Shown here: piece by piece, positions 17,910 to 25,693 of the stretch | Numbering within the stretch: position 1 is the first letter of the stretch | How the letters are laid out: each line of letters begins with the position of its first letter | DNA from: CAYZQH01 sp050300015 | Lineage (GTDB): Bacteria; Pseudomonadota; Gammaproteobacteria; Pseudomonadales; Cellvibrionaceae | Direction: 5' to 3' | NCBI GenBank assembly: GCA_050300015.1 | Contig: JBNKWZ010000024.1 | Span: 310,001 to 374,000, forward strand | DNA: 64,000 nucleotides | The notes under the pieces: generated by a model | What the model was told of the DNA's origin: nothing | Database searches by the model: none | Seen by the model: only the letters and a program-made list of their open reading frames with translations | Program-made: the position numbers and the translations under genes

Positions 17910-18926
17910 TTAACGTTTGTCACTAAAGGTAAACAGGTTTTGGAATGTAAACATGATTCGATCAAGTAAAAACCCGATAATGCCAATGGTGAGCACTGCA
18001 ACCATAATCCGTCCCAAAGAATGAGAGCTTCCGTTTTGGAACTCGTCCCAAACAAATTTTCCAAGCCCTGGGTTTTGTGCCAACATTTCTGCTGCAATCA
18101 ATACCATCCAGCCAACACCCAGAGACAATCGTAAACCCGTAAAAATCAGTGGTAAAGAGGAAGGTAATACCAATTTGGTGATCTTGGTCCACCAGCCCAA
18201 TTGCAAGACGCGCCCAACGTTCATGAGGTCTTTGTCAATGGATGCAACTCCCACAGCCGTATTGATCAAGGTTGGCCAGAGTGAACATAGGGTGACAGTT
18301 ATGGCAGAGTTTAAGAAGGATTTGTCAAACCAGGCGTCATCATTGGTGACATAGGTGGCACTGACGACCATGGTGACAATGGGAAGCCATGCCAGAGGGG
18401 AGACGGGTTTGAATAGCTGAATAATTGGGTTAAATGCAGCATTAACCGTATCGCTTAAACCGCAGAAAATACCAATGGGTACCGCCACTATAGTGGCAAG
18501 GATAAAGCCCATAAACACGGTTTTTAAGCTCGTAATGATTTGGTCTACGTAGGTGGGTTTACCTGTGTAATCGCGCACTTTAATGGTGGCGTTAGGGTCG
18601 TCGGCCAGCTTTGCAGCGTTACGTTTTTCCTGACGCTCGTAAAACTTGGTTTCTTTTTCACGCTCATAGGAATGCTCTTCCCACAAGCCTTTGGCCTCTT
18701 CTATAACCTGTGATGGACCGGGGATTTTTCCTAAACTCGTTTCTATACTTTGAGCCATTTGCCCCCACAAAACCAAAAAGATGATAAATGCAATAATAGG
18801 TATGCCCATTACCATCCACAGTTGTTTAAATTGCTCTTTGGGGCTTTCGCCGGTGGCTAACCGGGTTAGTGGCACAAACCAAGTCAAGCCCGATACTTCG
18901 AGAAAATGAATAACTTTGTTGAGCAT
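17910..18926 (-). CDS. nrtB: Nitrate ABC transporter permease
   Basis: Inner-membrane permease of the nitrate/taurine/bicarbonate ABC family. The ATG at 18926 (338 residues) is chosen because AAGG lies 7 bases upstream; the longer frame begins with a TTG at 18956. A first membrane segment lies near residues 38-58, then a soluble charged stretch (about 60-130) and five to six further segments. The coupling region for the ATPase is near GRVLQLGWWTKITKLVLPSSLPLIFTGLRLSLG, a typical EAA-like loop. Between nrtA and nrtCD on the same strand. Confidence 0.92.
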   Translation of the reverse strand: MLNKVIHFLEVSGLTWFVPLTRLATGESPKEQFKQLWMVMGIPIIAFIIFLVLWGQMAQSIETSLGKIPGPSQVIEEAKGLWEEHSYEREKETKFYERQEKRNAAKLADDPNATIKVRDYTGKPTYVDQIITSLKTVFMGFILATIVAVPIGIFCGLSDTVNAAFNPIIQLFKPVSPLAWLPIVTMVVSATYVTNDDAWFDKSFLNSAITVTLCSLWPTLINTAVGVASIDKDLMNVGRVLQLGWWTKITKLVLPSSLPLIFTGLRLSLGVGWMVLIAAEMLAQNPGLGKFVWDEFQNGSSHSLGRIMVAVLTIGIIGFLLDRIMFTFQNLFTFSDKR

Positions 18927-18983
18927 AACGGATACCTTGAGTGTAATTGCAGTCAAAATGATTCTATAAGATGTATCAATAGT

Positions 18984-19006
18984 GCCGCTCGGTTATACCG
19001 AGCGGC
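18984..19006 (-). other. Stable intergenic hairpin between nrtA and nrtB
   Basis: A perfect 10-bp stem GCCGCTCGGT/ACCGAGCGGC with a 3-base loop, 13 bases past the nrtA stop. No T-run follows on the minus strand, so it is more likely an mRNA-stabilising or processing hairpin than a terminator. Such elements often raise the level of the binding-protein message above that of the downstream genes. Confidence 0.7.
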
Positions 19007-19018
19007 TTATGGTTGTCA

Positions 19019-20434
19019 TTATTGAGCAGCGACCTTCGCGCCTTTGATCATCTCTTGCCCTTTTAGGCCAATGCTGAACTTCTTCAAGTAATCATTGGGT
19101 TTGTGCCCATCGTAGACGATGTTGTCAATAAACTCTGTTTGTGGCTCTTTGAATCCATCTGAGGCCCACGGAAAATCTTCTTTTGCGACTTTGCCTTCTT
19201 CAACCAACAGTTTTGCCGCTTGCATGTAGATTTCAGGTTTATAAACTTTTTTGGCGGTTTCGATAAACCAATCATCACTTTTCGGTTCAGCAATTTGTCC
19301 CCAGCGTCGCATTTGTGTGAGGTACCATATGGCGTCTGAGTAGAATGGGTAGGTCGCATAGTAACGATAGAAAACATTGAAGTCTGGTACTTCGCGTTTA
19401 TCCCCTTTCTCGTATTCGAAGGTGCCCGTCATCGAGTTGGCAATGACTTCGTAATCGGCGCCAACGTAATACGGTTTGCTGAGAATTTTTACGGCTTCTT
19501 TGCGGTTGGCGTTGTTATCTTCATCGAGCCATTTTGCGGCGCGAATTAATGCTTTAACCACTGCCAAATGGGTGTTCGGGTTTTCTTCGGCCCAGTCGTT
19601 AGAAACACCGAATACTTTTTCTGGATTGTTTTTCCAAATTTCATAATCGGTGACGACTGGGACGCCAATATCTTTAAACACGGCTTGCTGGTTCCACGGT
19701 TCGCCAACGCAGTAGCCGTAGATGGTGCCAGCTTCCATGGTTGCGGGCATTTGCGGTGGAGGTGTGACAGATAAGAGGGCATCGGCAGAAATATTGCCAG
19801 AGGTGTCACCTTGGTGGGGTGCATAGTAACCAGGGTGAATGCCACCGGCTGCCAGCCAGTAGCGCAGCTCATAGTTGTGTGTGGAGACGGGGAAAACCAT
19901 TCCCATTTTAAAAGGTTTGCCATCTGCTTTGTATTTTTCCACGACGGGCTTGAGAGCGTCGGCCTTGATGGGGTGCACGGGTTTGCCGTTTTCCATCGGA
20001 ATGTTTGGCTTCATTTGTTTCCAGATATCGTTGGAAACAGTAATGCCATTGCCGTTCAAGTCCATGCTAAAAGCGGTAATCACGTGGGCTTCTGTTCCAA
20101 AGCCAATGGTGGCGCCCAGTGGTTGGCCTGCGAGCATATGAGCACCATCCAGCTCGCCATCAATAACGCGATCTAACAGTACTTTCCAGTTCGCTTGAGC
20201 TTCCAGTGTGACGTAAAGGCCTTCATCTTCGAAGTAGCCTTTTTCATAGGCAATGGCCAAGGGCGCCATATCTGTTAGTTTGATGAATCCGAATTTCAAC
20301 TCTTCTTTTTCCAGTTTCAAGGGCTTGGCGGCGACTGTTTGTGACAGTGCAACAGCACCCAGAGAAAAAGAACAAACTGCTGCGAGTTTCTTTATCGCGC
20401 TGGCAGTTTTTTCAAAGGTCAGAGGGTAACGCAT
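19019..20434 (-). CDS. nrtA: Nitrate-binding periplasmic protein
   Basis: Substrate-binding component of the ABC nitrate system (CmpA/NrtA family), 471 residues. The N-terminus MRYPLTFEKTASAIKKLAAV plus a hydrophobic stretch ending TVAAKP is a signal peptide; there is no lipobox, so the protein is soluble or stays attached by its leader. Family motifs include KFGFIKLTDMAPLAIAYEKG, EAQANWKVLLDRVIDGELDGAHMLAGQPLG, GYCVGEPWNQQAV and WYLTQMRRWGQI. The start at 20434 is chosen because GGAG lies 8 bases upstream, rather than the TTG at 20458. A sigma-54 promoter and a leader hairpin lie upstream. Confidence 0.94.
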   Translation of the reverse strand: MRYPLTFEKTASAIKKLAAVCSFSLGAVALSQTVAAKPLKLEKEELKFGFIKLTDMAPLAIAYEKGYFEDEGLYVTLEAQANWKVLLDRVIDGELDGAHMLAGQPLGATIGFGTEAHVITAFSMDLNGNGITVSNDIWKQMKPNIPMENGKPVHPIKADALKPVVEKYKADGKPFKMGMVFPVSTHNYELRYWLAAGGIHPGYYAPHQGDTSGNISADALLSVTPPPQMPATMEAGTIYGYCVGEPWNQQAVFKDIGVPVVTDYEIWKNNPEKVFGVSNDWAEENPNTHLAVVKALIRAAKWLDEDNNANRKEAVKILSKPYYVGADYEVIANSMTGTFEYEKGDKREVPDFNVFYRYYATYPFYSDAIWYLTQMRRWGQIAEPKSDDWFIETAKKVYKPEIYMQAAKLLVEEGKVAKEDFPWASDGFKEPQTEFIDNIVYDGHKPNDYLKKFSIGLKGQEMIKGAKVAAQ

Positions 20435-20471
20435 GAGCTGTGCTCCATTTTGGTACAATTAGCGGTTAAAA

Positions 20472-20489
20472 AATCAAACAAGTTTGATT
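20472..20489 (-). promoter_or_regulatory. Terminator-like hairpin in the nrtA leader
   Basis: An 8-bp inverted repeat (AATCAAAC/GTTTGATT). As RNA on the minus strand it forms a stem closed by a CUUG loop and is followed by a run of U. It lies about 25-40 bases into the predicted transcript, before the nrtA ribosome-binding site. It could be an attenuator of the kind controlled by NasT/NasR-like antiterminators, or simply a protein-binding dyad in DNA. Confidence 0.5.
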
Positions 20490-20522
20490 GTTACGATTCT
20501 TGTTAGGTGCGCAGCTGTGATC

Positions 20523-20537
20523 GCAAAACCCTTGCCA
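20523..20537 (-). promoter_or_regulatory. Sigma-54 promoter of the nrt operon
   Basis: TGGCAAGGGTTTTGC on the minus strand. It has GG and GC separated by exactly 10 bases, and matches the TGGCAC-N5-TTGC consensus at all but one base. Transcription would begin near 20511, giving a leader of about 77 bases before nrtA. Sigma-54 with NtrC is the usual control of nitrate assimilation. Confidence 0.75.
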
Positions 20538-20637
20538 ATTGTGAGAAGGGGGTAAAAAAAACTCATAAATCCCAATAAAAACAATATTTTATGAAGAGGG
20601 TATGGATAAAGATGTAAGTTGTATGCATCTTAGTTAT

Positions 20638-20663
20638 TGCACCATTAAGGGGTTGATGGTGCG
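20638..20663. promoter_or_regulatory. Possible NtrC-type upstream activator site
   Basis: Inverted repeat TGCACCAT (20638-20645) and ATGGTGCG (20656-20663), 7 of 8 bases matching, about 100-130 bp upstream of the sigma-54 promoter. The half-site GCACC/GGTGC is that of NtrC, but the 10-base spacing between the 8-bp arms is longer than in classical sites. Confidence 0.3.
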
Positions 20664-20885
20664 CATGAGTAACTCAATCTGTGCTTGGTGGATGATTTTT
20701 CGAGGTTCAAGCTGGTGCGTGCATGTAAAATATGGGGGCACTATTAGGTGGTTAAGGTAAGCGTTGGGGCGTGGCGAAACAGGGGGTGAGTTAAATTGGT
20801 GCAAGCTTGCGATTATGTATTGTTAGATGTGCCGGCCACGATTAGGCCTTTTCTTGAAATCATGGGTGGAAAGTAAAAGCCTAGG

Positions 20886-20907
20886 GGCCGTTTACAGTCA
20901 GACGGCC
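20886..20907 (-). terminator. Hairpin after mobA
   Basis: GGCCGT (20886-20891) pairs with ACGGCC (20902-20907), starting two bases after the mobA stop on the minus strand. Only a short T stretch follows, further downstream, so this is a weak terminator candidate. Confidence 0.35.
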
Positions 20908-20908
20908 A

Positions 20909-21523
20909 TCATGTGGATTTGTGTTGGCAAAACCAGGTCCAATCTTCTTGCGTATTGACGTTAAAGAAGGCTATGGCTGGTTCCTCGACCGGTAAAAATG
21001 CGTAATGGATAGTGCTGATGAGTTGCTTTATGGCACGCTCACCTGCATTGATATTAGGCTCCAGTTGTTCAATAGCGGACCATGACCAAAGCGCAAAAGC
21101 GTAATGGTGGTGTCCCTGACTGGTGGGAATGACCACATCGCATTGGAGGTTCTCAGCCGTTTGTTTGAGTAAAGAAACAAGATCTAGTGGAAACAAAGGT
21201 GTGTCGCTGGCGAAGGTCATAAGCCACTGAAAGGGGTGGTTTTGCTGTTTAGCCCATCGGTAAGCGCTTATAATGCCCGCCGCCGGACCTTGGTGGCCAG
21301 GCAGAACGTCTTGAATGATTGGGAGATCATACTGAGCAGCCTCTGGAAGGCTAGTGCATGTGCTGATGACTAACTGGCTAACTTGGCTGGAGGCACGTGT
21401 AACCGCATTGGACAGTAGTGATGTGTTATTCCACTTCAGGAAGCGTTTGTCGGGTCCGTTCATCCGGCGACTGCGGCCACCGGCCAGTACAGCCCCCAGA
21501 ACAGGTTCATCCTTCCGGTACAT
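20909..21523 (-). CDS. mobA: Molybdenum cofactor guanylyltransferase
   Basis: Adds GMP to molybdopterin to form the MGD cofactor used by nitrate reductases and related enzymes. 204 residues. The GTP-binding motif VLAGGRSRRMNGPDKRFL lies at residues about 12-29. LPGHQGPAAGIISAYRWA and FASDTPLFP (metal-binding Asp) follow, and the C-terminal FFNVNTQEDW matches the family. It lies upstream of the nrt operon on the same strand and divergent from pdxH, fitting the need of an assimilatory nitrate reductase for this cofactor. Confidence 0.93.
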   Translation of the reverse strand: MYRKDEPVLGAVLAGGRSRRMNGPDKRFLKWNNTSLLSNAVTRASSQVSQLVISTCTSLPEAAQYDLPIIQDVLPGHQGPAAGIISAYRWAKQQNHPFQWLMTFASDTPLFPLDLVSLLKQTAENLQCDVVIPTSQGHHHYAFALWSWSAIEQLEPNINAGERAIKQLISTIHYAFLPVEEPAIAFFNVNTQEDWTWFCQHKST

Positions 21524-21590
21524 AGGTCATGTGTTCGCGGTTAAAAAGGGTATTAGAACAAGATTGACCGAATTAACAAAGAGATAGGTG

Positions 21591-22226
21591 ATGGATCTAG
21601 ATAAAATTCGCCGAGAATACTTAAAAGGTGGGCTTCGCCGAAATCAACTGGTGGACGACCCAATGACGCAATTTGAGCGGTGGATGGCGGATGCCATTGA
21701 AGCTGAATTGCCTGATCCAACTGCCATGGTGTTGGCGACGGTGGATTCAGCATTGCAACCTCACCAGAGAATCGTTCTACTCAAAGGTGCTGATTCCAAA
21801 GGGTTTGTTTTTTTTACGAATTTGGGGAGTGCAAAAGCTCAGCAAATAGAAGGGAACGCCTCGGTGAGCTTACTCTTCCCTTGGCACATGATGGAGCGGC
21901 AGATTCGAGTAGTAGGCCACGCCCAGATTCTAACCAAAACGGAAACGCTCAAGTACTTTCTCACGCGCCCAAAAGAAAGCCAGCTGGCAGCCTGGGCCTC
22001 GAGACAAAGCCATCGCATTGGATCGAGGCAACTGTTGTTGCAGCAGTTTGAACGCATGAAAAGCAAATTTGGGGCCGGTGAGGTTCCTCTACCCGATTTT
22101 TGGGGGGGGTTCCGCGTGACGCCCAAGGCATTTGAATTCTGGCAAGGGGGTGCCAGCCGCTTACATGACCGCTTCGAATATCAGCAAACGGACAGGGGCT
22201 GGCAAATTAACCGCCTTGCGCCTTAA
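21591..22226 (+). CDS. pdxH: Pyridoxamine 5'-phosphate oxidase
   Basis: FMN enzyme that oxidises pyridoxamine and pyridoxine phosphates to PLP. 211 residues from the ATG at 21591, with GAGATAGG upstream (a GTG lies just before it). Family motifs are MVLATVDSALQPHQRIVLLKG, FVFFTNLGSAKAQQI, VSLLFPWHMMERQIRVVG, SRQSHRIGSR and the C-terminal FWQGGASRLHDRFEY. Divergent from mobA; no functional link to it is evident. Confidence 0.96.
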   Translation: MDLDKIRREYLKGGLRRNQLVDDPMTQFERWMADAIEAELPDPTAMVLATVDSALQPHQRIVLLKGADSKGFVFFTNLGSAKAQQIEGNASVSLLFPWHMMERQIRVVGHAQILTKTETLKYFLTRPKESQLAAWASRQSHRIGSRQLLLQQFERMKSKFGAGEVPLPDFWGGFRVTPKAFEFWQGGASRLHDRFEYQQTDRGWQINRLAP

Positions 22227-22229
22227 AGT

Positions 22230-22249
22230 AGAACCCACAGGAGGGTTCT
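22230..22249 (+). terminator. Hairpin after pdxH
   Basis: A 7-bp stem AGAACCC/GGGTTCT with a 6-base loop, beginning four bases after the stop. A modest T-rich stretch follows (GATGTTTTC). Confidence 0.5.
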
Positions 22250-22336
22250 GTGCGATGTTTTCAACGTTTTGTCGTCTTTTTAGTTTCCAATTCCTATTCG
22301 TTTAGCGATTGGCAAGGAAATCGTCTACGCTCTCTT

Positions 22337-22483
22337 TATAGGGTAACTCTAAAAATTAGGATTTTTTCGTGAGAGCAAGGAAGCACTGTGCGGAGAACCG
22401 CAGTTTACGCGAGTAAATGTGGGCTCGAGCACGGAGCTGACGCCGCTGTTTCGGGAACAGTCAATTTTTAGAGATGCCCTATA
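22337..22483. repeat. MITE-like repeat, copy 1 (147 bp)
   Basis: A 147-bp element with 21-bp terminal inverted repeats (19 of 21 matching; left end TATAGGGTAACTCTAAAAAT). Ends of TATA type suggest a TA target, as used by IS630/Tc1-like elements. The interior shares several blocks with the element at 53735-53987: GTGAGAGC, GAGAACCGCAGTTTAC, GAGTAAAT and ACGGAGCT. It encodes no protein and lies in the gap between pdxH and the STAS gene. Confidence 0.8.
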
Positions 22484-22553
22484 GTAAAATGTGATTTTAC
22501 TGCCAGGTTTTGCGTTTGTATCCTTTTAAACCTGTAACCCAAAGGCTCTCCTC

Positions 22554-22874
22554 ATGCGTGTTGAATACAGTGAACAAGACGGGATCAGGGTCGTTCCATC
22601 CGGGCTTTTTGACTATTGCGCGGGACATGACTGTATTCCACTGGTTGAGAAAGCCTTAGGGGAAAATCCTGGTGCGAAGGTCACAGTGGATTTTAGCAAT
22701 ACGACGTTTCTTGACAGCTCAGGTATCGGCGCTTTAATCGCCCTGTCTCGTAAGTTGCCGCCAGATGCGCCGCGGGTAGAGCTGATCCACCCTTCCACGA
22801 CAGTGCTCAAACTGTTGGAAATTTGCCATCTACATCGACTTTTTGATATTCAAAAGCTTGAGGATTCAAAATAG
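22554..22874 (+). CDS. STAS-domain protein (anti-anti-sigma factor type)
   Basis: A single STAS domain of 106 residues. The switch motif is FLDSSGIGALI at about residues 52-62, where a serine is the usual phosphorylation site. Such proteins take part in partner-switching with an anti-sigma kinase and a PP2C phosphatase. None of those partners is intact nearby. Instead the gene is followed after 39 bases by a broken membrane sensor (22914-23121), so the original signalling pair may have been lost. Start ATG at 22554. Confidence 0.85.
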   Translation: MRVEYSEQDGIRVVPSGLFDYCAGHDCIPLVEKALGENPGAKVTVDFSNTTFLDSSGIGALIALSRKLPPDAPRVELIHPSTTVLKLLEICHLHRLFDIQKLEDSK

Positions 22875-22913
22875 GCAGCTATTCTTTCTGAATGTGAATG
22901 CTGTTTATATTGT

Positions 22914-23121
22914 GTGCGAGGCAATATACGTCCCGTACCCATTCGCGTCAAATTGACCATCCCACTCCTTGCTGCACTGATACTGGGAGCCGCGTTATTG
23001 GTGGCGATCTTTCTCTTATTGGGCAAAGCCCAAGATACTAAAAAAGCACTCGGGCGTGACTTCTTACCGGCTGTTTCATCTGCTTAATACTGATAGAGAT
23101 TTGTACCAGGCGCGCCTCTAG
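22914..23121 (+). pseudogene. Remnant of a membrane sensor or chemoreceptor gene
   Basis: A GTG frame (22914-23087, 57 residues) begins RGNIRPVPIRVKLTIPLLAAL and continues with one membrane segment and GKAQDTKKALGRDFLPAVSSA, then stops. The next frame picks up at once with LNTDRDLYQARL (23083-23121). Read together they match the N-terminus of chemoreceptors and HAMP sensors, where LNADRDLYQA is a common motif. The rest of the protein is missing. I read this as a frameshifted, truncated gene once paired with the STAS gene; the hairpin at 23105-23137 overlaps its end. Confidence 0.55.
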
Positions 23122-23137
23122 ATGAGACGCGCCTGGT
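23105..23137. terminator. Strong hairpin between convergent genes
   Basis: A perfect 10-bp stem ACCAGGCGCG/CGCGCCTGGT, extended by CTC/GAG after one mismatch. It lies between the STAS/sensor remnant and the convergent DUF481 gene and could terminate both, although no T-run follows. Confidence 0.55.
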
Positions 23138-23167
23138 AGGGAAGATCCCTCTGATAAAGGTTGAGCG

Positions 23168-23953
23168 CTAAAAGCTATAAACAAGCGTCAATGCAGTTTG
23201 CGTATCAGTATTTTCTTTGTCGTCGGCTACCTCGGAGTTGTGGGTCACCGTGTACGAGGCCTTCAATGCGAAATCATCGTTGATTTTTGTGGTTAATGCA
23301 GATTCTGCTCGGGTTTTGCTATTCTTTTCAGAGTCTGTGGCATGGTCTGTCGATAGGCTTTGCGTGAATTTTGCGTTTTCAGAAAAGTCATATTGAAAAT
23401 TTAGATCCACGCGTACAATGAACGAGCTTTCAGATTCGCTGGGGATGAGCACGTCATTGTCATCCACTTCCTCTTCAGTTTTATAAAACGAATAACCTGG
23501 ACCGATACTGTAATTCAGCTCGCTCTTGTCGGTTTTGAATAGTCGGTCGGAATAACCTCCAGCTATGGTCGATTGGTATTCATAGCCGCTAAATTTGTCT
23601 TCCTCGTAGGAACCGAAGATAAACAGGCCTCTGTATTCTTCGTTTAGCTTATAGTCCCCCTGGGCCGACAGAAAGTATTTTTCTGCGGTTGTTTGGTCTT
23701 CTTTTGTGGAGACTCCATTGTCGATAATTTCAACCTGGTCTTCTTTGTAAAGTGCTTCTACAACATAGTTGGTTCGCCAGGTGGATAAATCCTGCTCAAT
23801 GTCAAGTTTACCTTTAATAGCTGTGGACTCGGTGTTGCCGGAGGTTAATATTGCGCCGAATTCTGCCTCTGCAGAAAAGGGTTGGGTGTCTTCCGCCATT
23901 GCAGTGGTGGCAATGGTAGATAAAAGTATTAAAAGTGTGCTGGGTTTAATCAT
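23168..23953 (-). CDS. DUF481 outer-membrane protein
   Basis: A 261-residue exported protein of the DUF481 (YdiY-like) family. Signal peptide MIKPSTLLILLSTIATTAMA, then the characteristic start of the mature part, AEAEFGAILTSGNTESTAIKGKLD, followed by alternating strands and a C-terminal VYSF ending in Phe. Predicted to be a small beta-barrel in the outer membrane; family function is unknown (salt induction is reported for YdiY). GAAGG lies 6 bases before the ATG. Monocistronic, convergent with the STAS gene. Confidence 0.85.
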   Translation of the reverse strand: MIKPSTLLILLSTIATTAMAEDTQPFSAEAEFGAILTSGNTESTAIKGKLDIEQDLSTWRTNYVVEALYKEDQVEIIDNGVSTKEDQTTAEKYFLSAQGDYKLNEEYRGLFIFGSYEEDKFSGYEYQSTIAGGYSDRLFKTDKSELNYSIGPGYSFYKTEEEVDDNDVLIPSESESSFIVRVDLNFQYDFSENAKFTQSLSTDHATDSEKNSKTRAESALTTKINDDFALKASYTVTHNSEVADDKENTDTQTALTLVYSF

Positions 23954-24127
23954 ATTGGCCTTCCATAAGGTTGTTGAATAAATGGTATCTCAGTGTCAGC
24001 TATGCCAGAGTGTTAGGCGTAGCGCATACGATACTGAGGTTTGGTATCTAAGTTGTGGGTAGTGCTTTTTGAAGGTGGCCCGAAGTCGTCAGCGGCCACC
24101 GCCCTCTAATATTCGATCAATCAAAGC

Positions 24128-25234
24128 TTACTCAATAATGCCATATTGACTGTTCAGTACGTCGGTTATCTCCGCTTTGGCATCGGTGGGAATTTGTGGG
24201 CGCTCGCCGATAATATCTTCTGCGATCTGTAAATATGTTTGAGAGACATCGTCAAAAACATGCGCGGGTAGTGCATTGTCTTTGGCCAGTGCGGCACGTT
24301 CGGGCATACGATTTTTGTTTAATAAAATATCTGGGTCGGGAAAGTGGTTTAACAGCATTTGCCGAAATGCCTCTTTGGATTTTTCAATGACCTTGCCTTT
24401 ACGATAATGTGGGCCGTCCCATATGCGAGAGGAGTCCGGTGTTCCCACCTCGTCCATGTAGATCATTTTCTCTTTGCCGGTGCGGTCTTTCACGTAGCCA
24501 AATTCAAATTTGGTATCCACAAACACTTGATCAATTTTGTCGAGTGATGAGGAAATGACAGAAAACCCTTCTCTGAGTAAACGTTCGTAGAGATCCACAT
24601 CTTCAATGGATTTAAAGTTGAATGCTTTAAAATGGTTGACGATATCTTGCTTAGTGATATTGACGTCATCGGCTTCAGGTACCCCAGGGATGCCTTTTAA
24701 AATGCCCTTGGTCGAAGGGGTGATGAGCAATTCAGACAGTTGTTGGTCTTTGTTGAGGCCATCGGGTAGGGCTATACCGCAAAATTCTCGTTCACCTTTG
24801 GAGTAGCTGCGCCACATGGAGCCGGTGATGTATTGTCGACATATGGCCTCAATCATAATGGGTTTGGCTTTTTGTACAATCCACACCAGAGGGTGGGGGA
24901 TATCCAAAATATGGCTGTCGGCAAGCCCTTGTTCGCGAAACAGGTGAAACCAATGATTGGATATGGCATTGAGTGCGGCGCCTTTCCCTGGGACACCTTT
25001 TAAACCGCCTTCACCATGCCATACACAGTCAAAGGCGGAAATGCGATCACTGATCACCATCACCGCAAGAGGCGCCTCGGGAGCCACGTCATAACCTTTT
25101 TGTGCAATCAGGCGTTGACTGTCGGCCTCATTTAGCCAATACACGGAGCGGACTTTACCGCTATGAACAGGCTGGTTTGAGCGAATGGGTAAGTCGTCGT
25201 TTACCGCGAGTACTTGGTTGGCTGGGTTCATCAT
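24128..25234 (-). CDS. purC: Phosphoribosylaminoimidazole-succinocarboxamide synthase (long form)
   Basis: SAICAR synthetase of purine biosynthesis, joining aspartate to CAIR with ATP. 368 residues, the long bacterial form found in Vibrio and Shewanella rather than the 237-residue E. coli form. Motifs: GKVRSVYWL (ATP loop), VMISDRISAFDCV, EAICRQYITGSMWRSY, VDTKFEFGYV and DEVGTPDSSRIWDG. Two adjacent ATG codons start the frame (25234 and 25231). It is alone here; the upstream 1.1 kb lacks a confident gene. Confidence 0.95.
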   Translation of the reverse strand: MMNPANQVLAVNDDLPIRSNQPVHSGKVRSVYWLNEADSQRLIAQKGYDVAPEAPLAVMVISDRISAFDCVWHGEGGLKGVPGKGAALNAISNHWFHLFREQGLADSHILDIPHPLVWIVQKAKPIMIEAICRQYITGSMWRSYSKGEREFCGIALPDGLNKDQQLSELLITPSTKGILKGIPGVPEADDVNITKQDIVNHFKAFNFKSIEDVDLYERLLREGFSVISSSLDKIDQVFVDTKFEFGYVKDRTGKEKMIYMDEVGTPDSSRIWDGPHYRKGKVIEKSKEAFRQMLLNHFPDPDILLNKNRMPERAALAKDNALPAHVFDDVSQTYLQIAEDIIGERPQIPTDAKAEITDVLNSQYGIIE

Positions 25235-25275
25235 TCATTAGTCTCTGATCTAAAAGGTTCTCGTTCGAGGCCAAA

Positions 25276-25644
25276 TTACAGTTGCTTACGTCTTTCCAAA
25301 AATAACGCTTTCAGTGAATCCGTTTGTCGATGGGCCTTTGGCGGCACATCGGGATGCTCCTGTACAAAAGGGCCGGGGCCCGGTACTTGAGCGTGTTTAC
25401 CCGAAGGCAAAAACTTACCCAGATTTAAGGCAGTGGAATTAATCAGCGCAGCGTCAACTACAATTCCGATTATGAGTCAGTGGGGGCTCATGCTTTGGTT
25501 TTTCAAGTCGCGGATGATAACAAAACCCGACCAGGAATAAAGCCTTAACCTCGTCTGGCGCTGTAGAGTGGAATCTCGTGCCACTGTGTCATAAGTTTGT
25601 GTGTTGATACCGCATAACCCATGATATAGGTTGTTTTGTTTCAT
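25276..25644 (-). pseudogene. Possible decayed gene upstream of purC
   Basis: On the minus strand an ATG at 25644 opens 55 codons (MKQNNLYHGLCGINTQTYDT at the start) that end in a TGA at 25477. The same frame then continues for 66 more codons without a start and ends at 25276 with KALFLERRKQL. One stop in about 121 codons suggests a broken small gene, but chance is not excluded. I do not recognise either half. No ribosome-binding site is visible. Confidence 0.22.
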
Positions 25645-25658
25645 AGGGTAACAAAAAC

Positions 25659-25687
25659 TTGGTCTTGATGGGGTGTTGATGTAGAAT
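25659..25687 (+). promoter_or_regulatory. Sigma-70 promoter in the purC-ggt gap
   Basis: TTGGTC, 17-base spacer, TAGAAT, then a GC-rich discriminator GCGCCGC, which is typical of strongly expressed or stringently controlled genes. The same TAGAATGCGC string occurs in the pyk promoter. No large gene follows for 680 bases. Confidence 0.5.
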
Positions 25688-25693
25688 GCGCCG

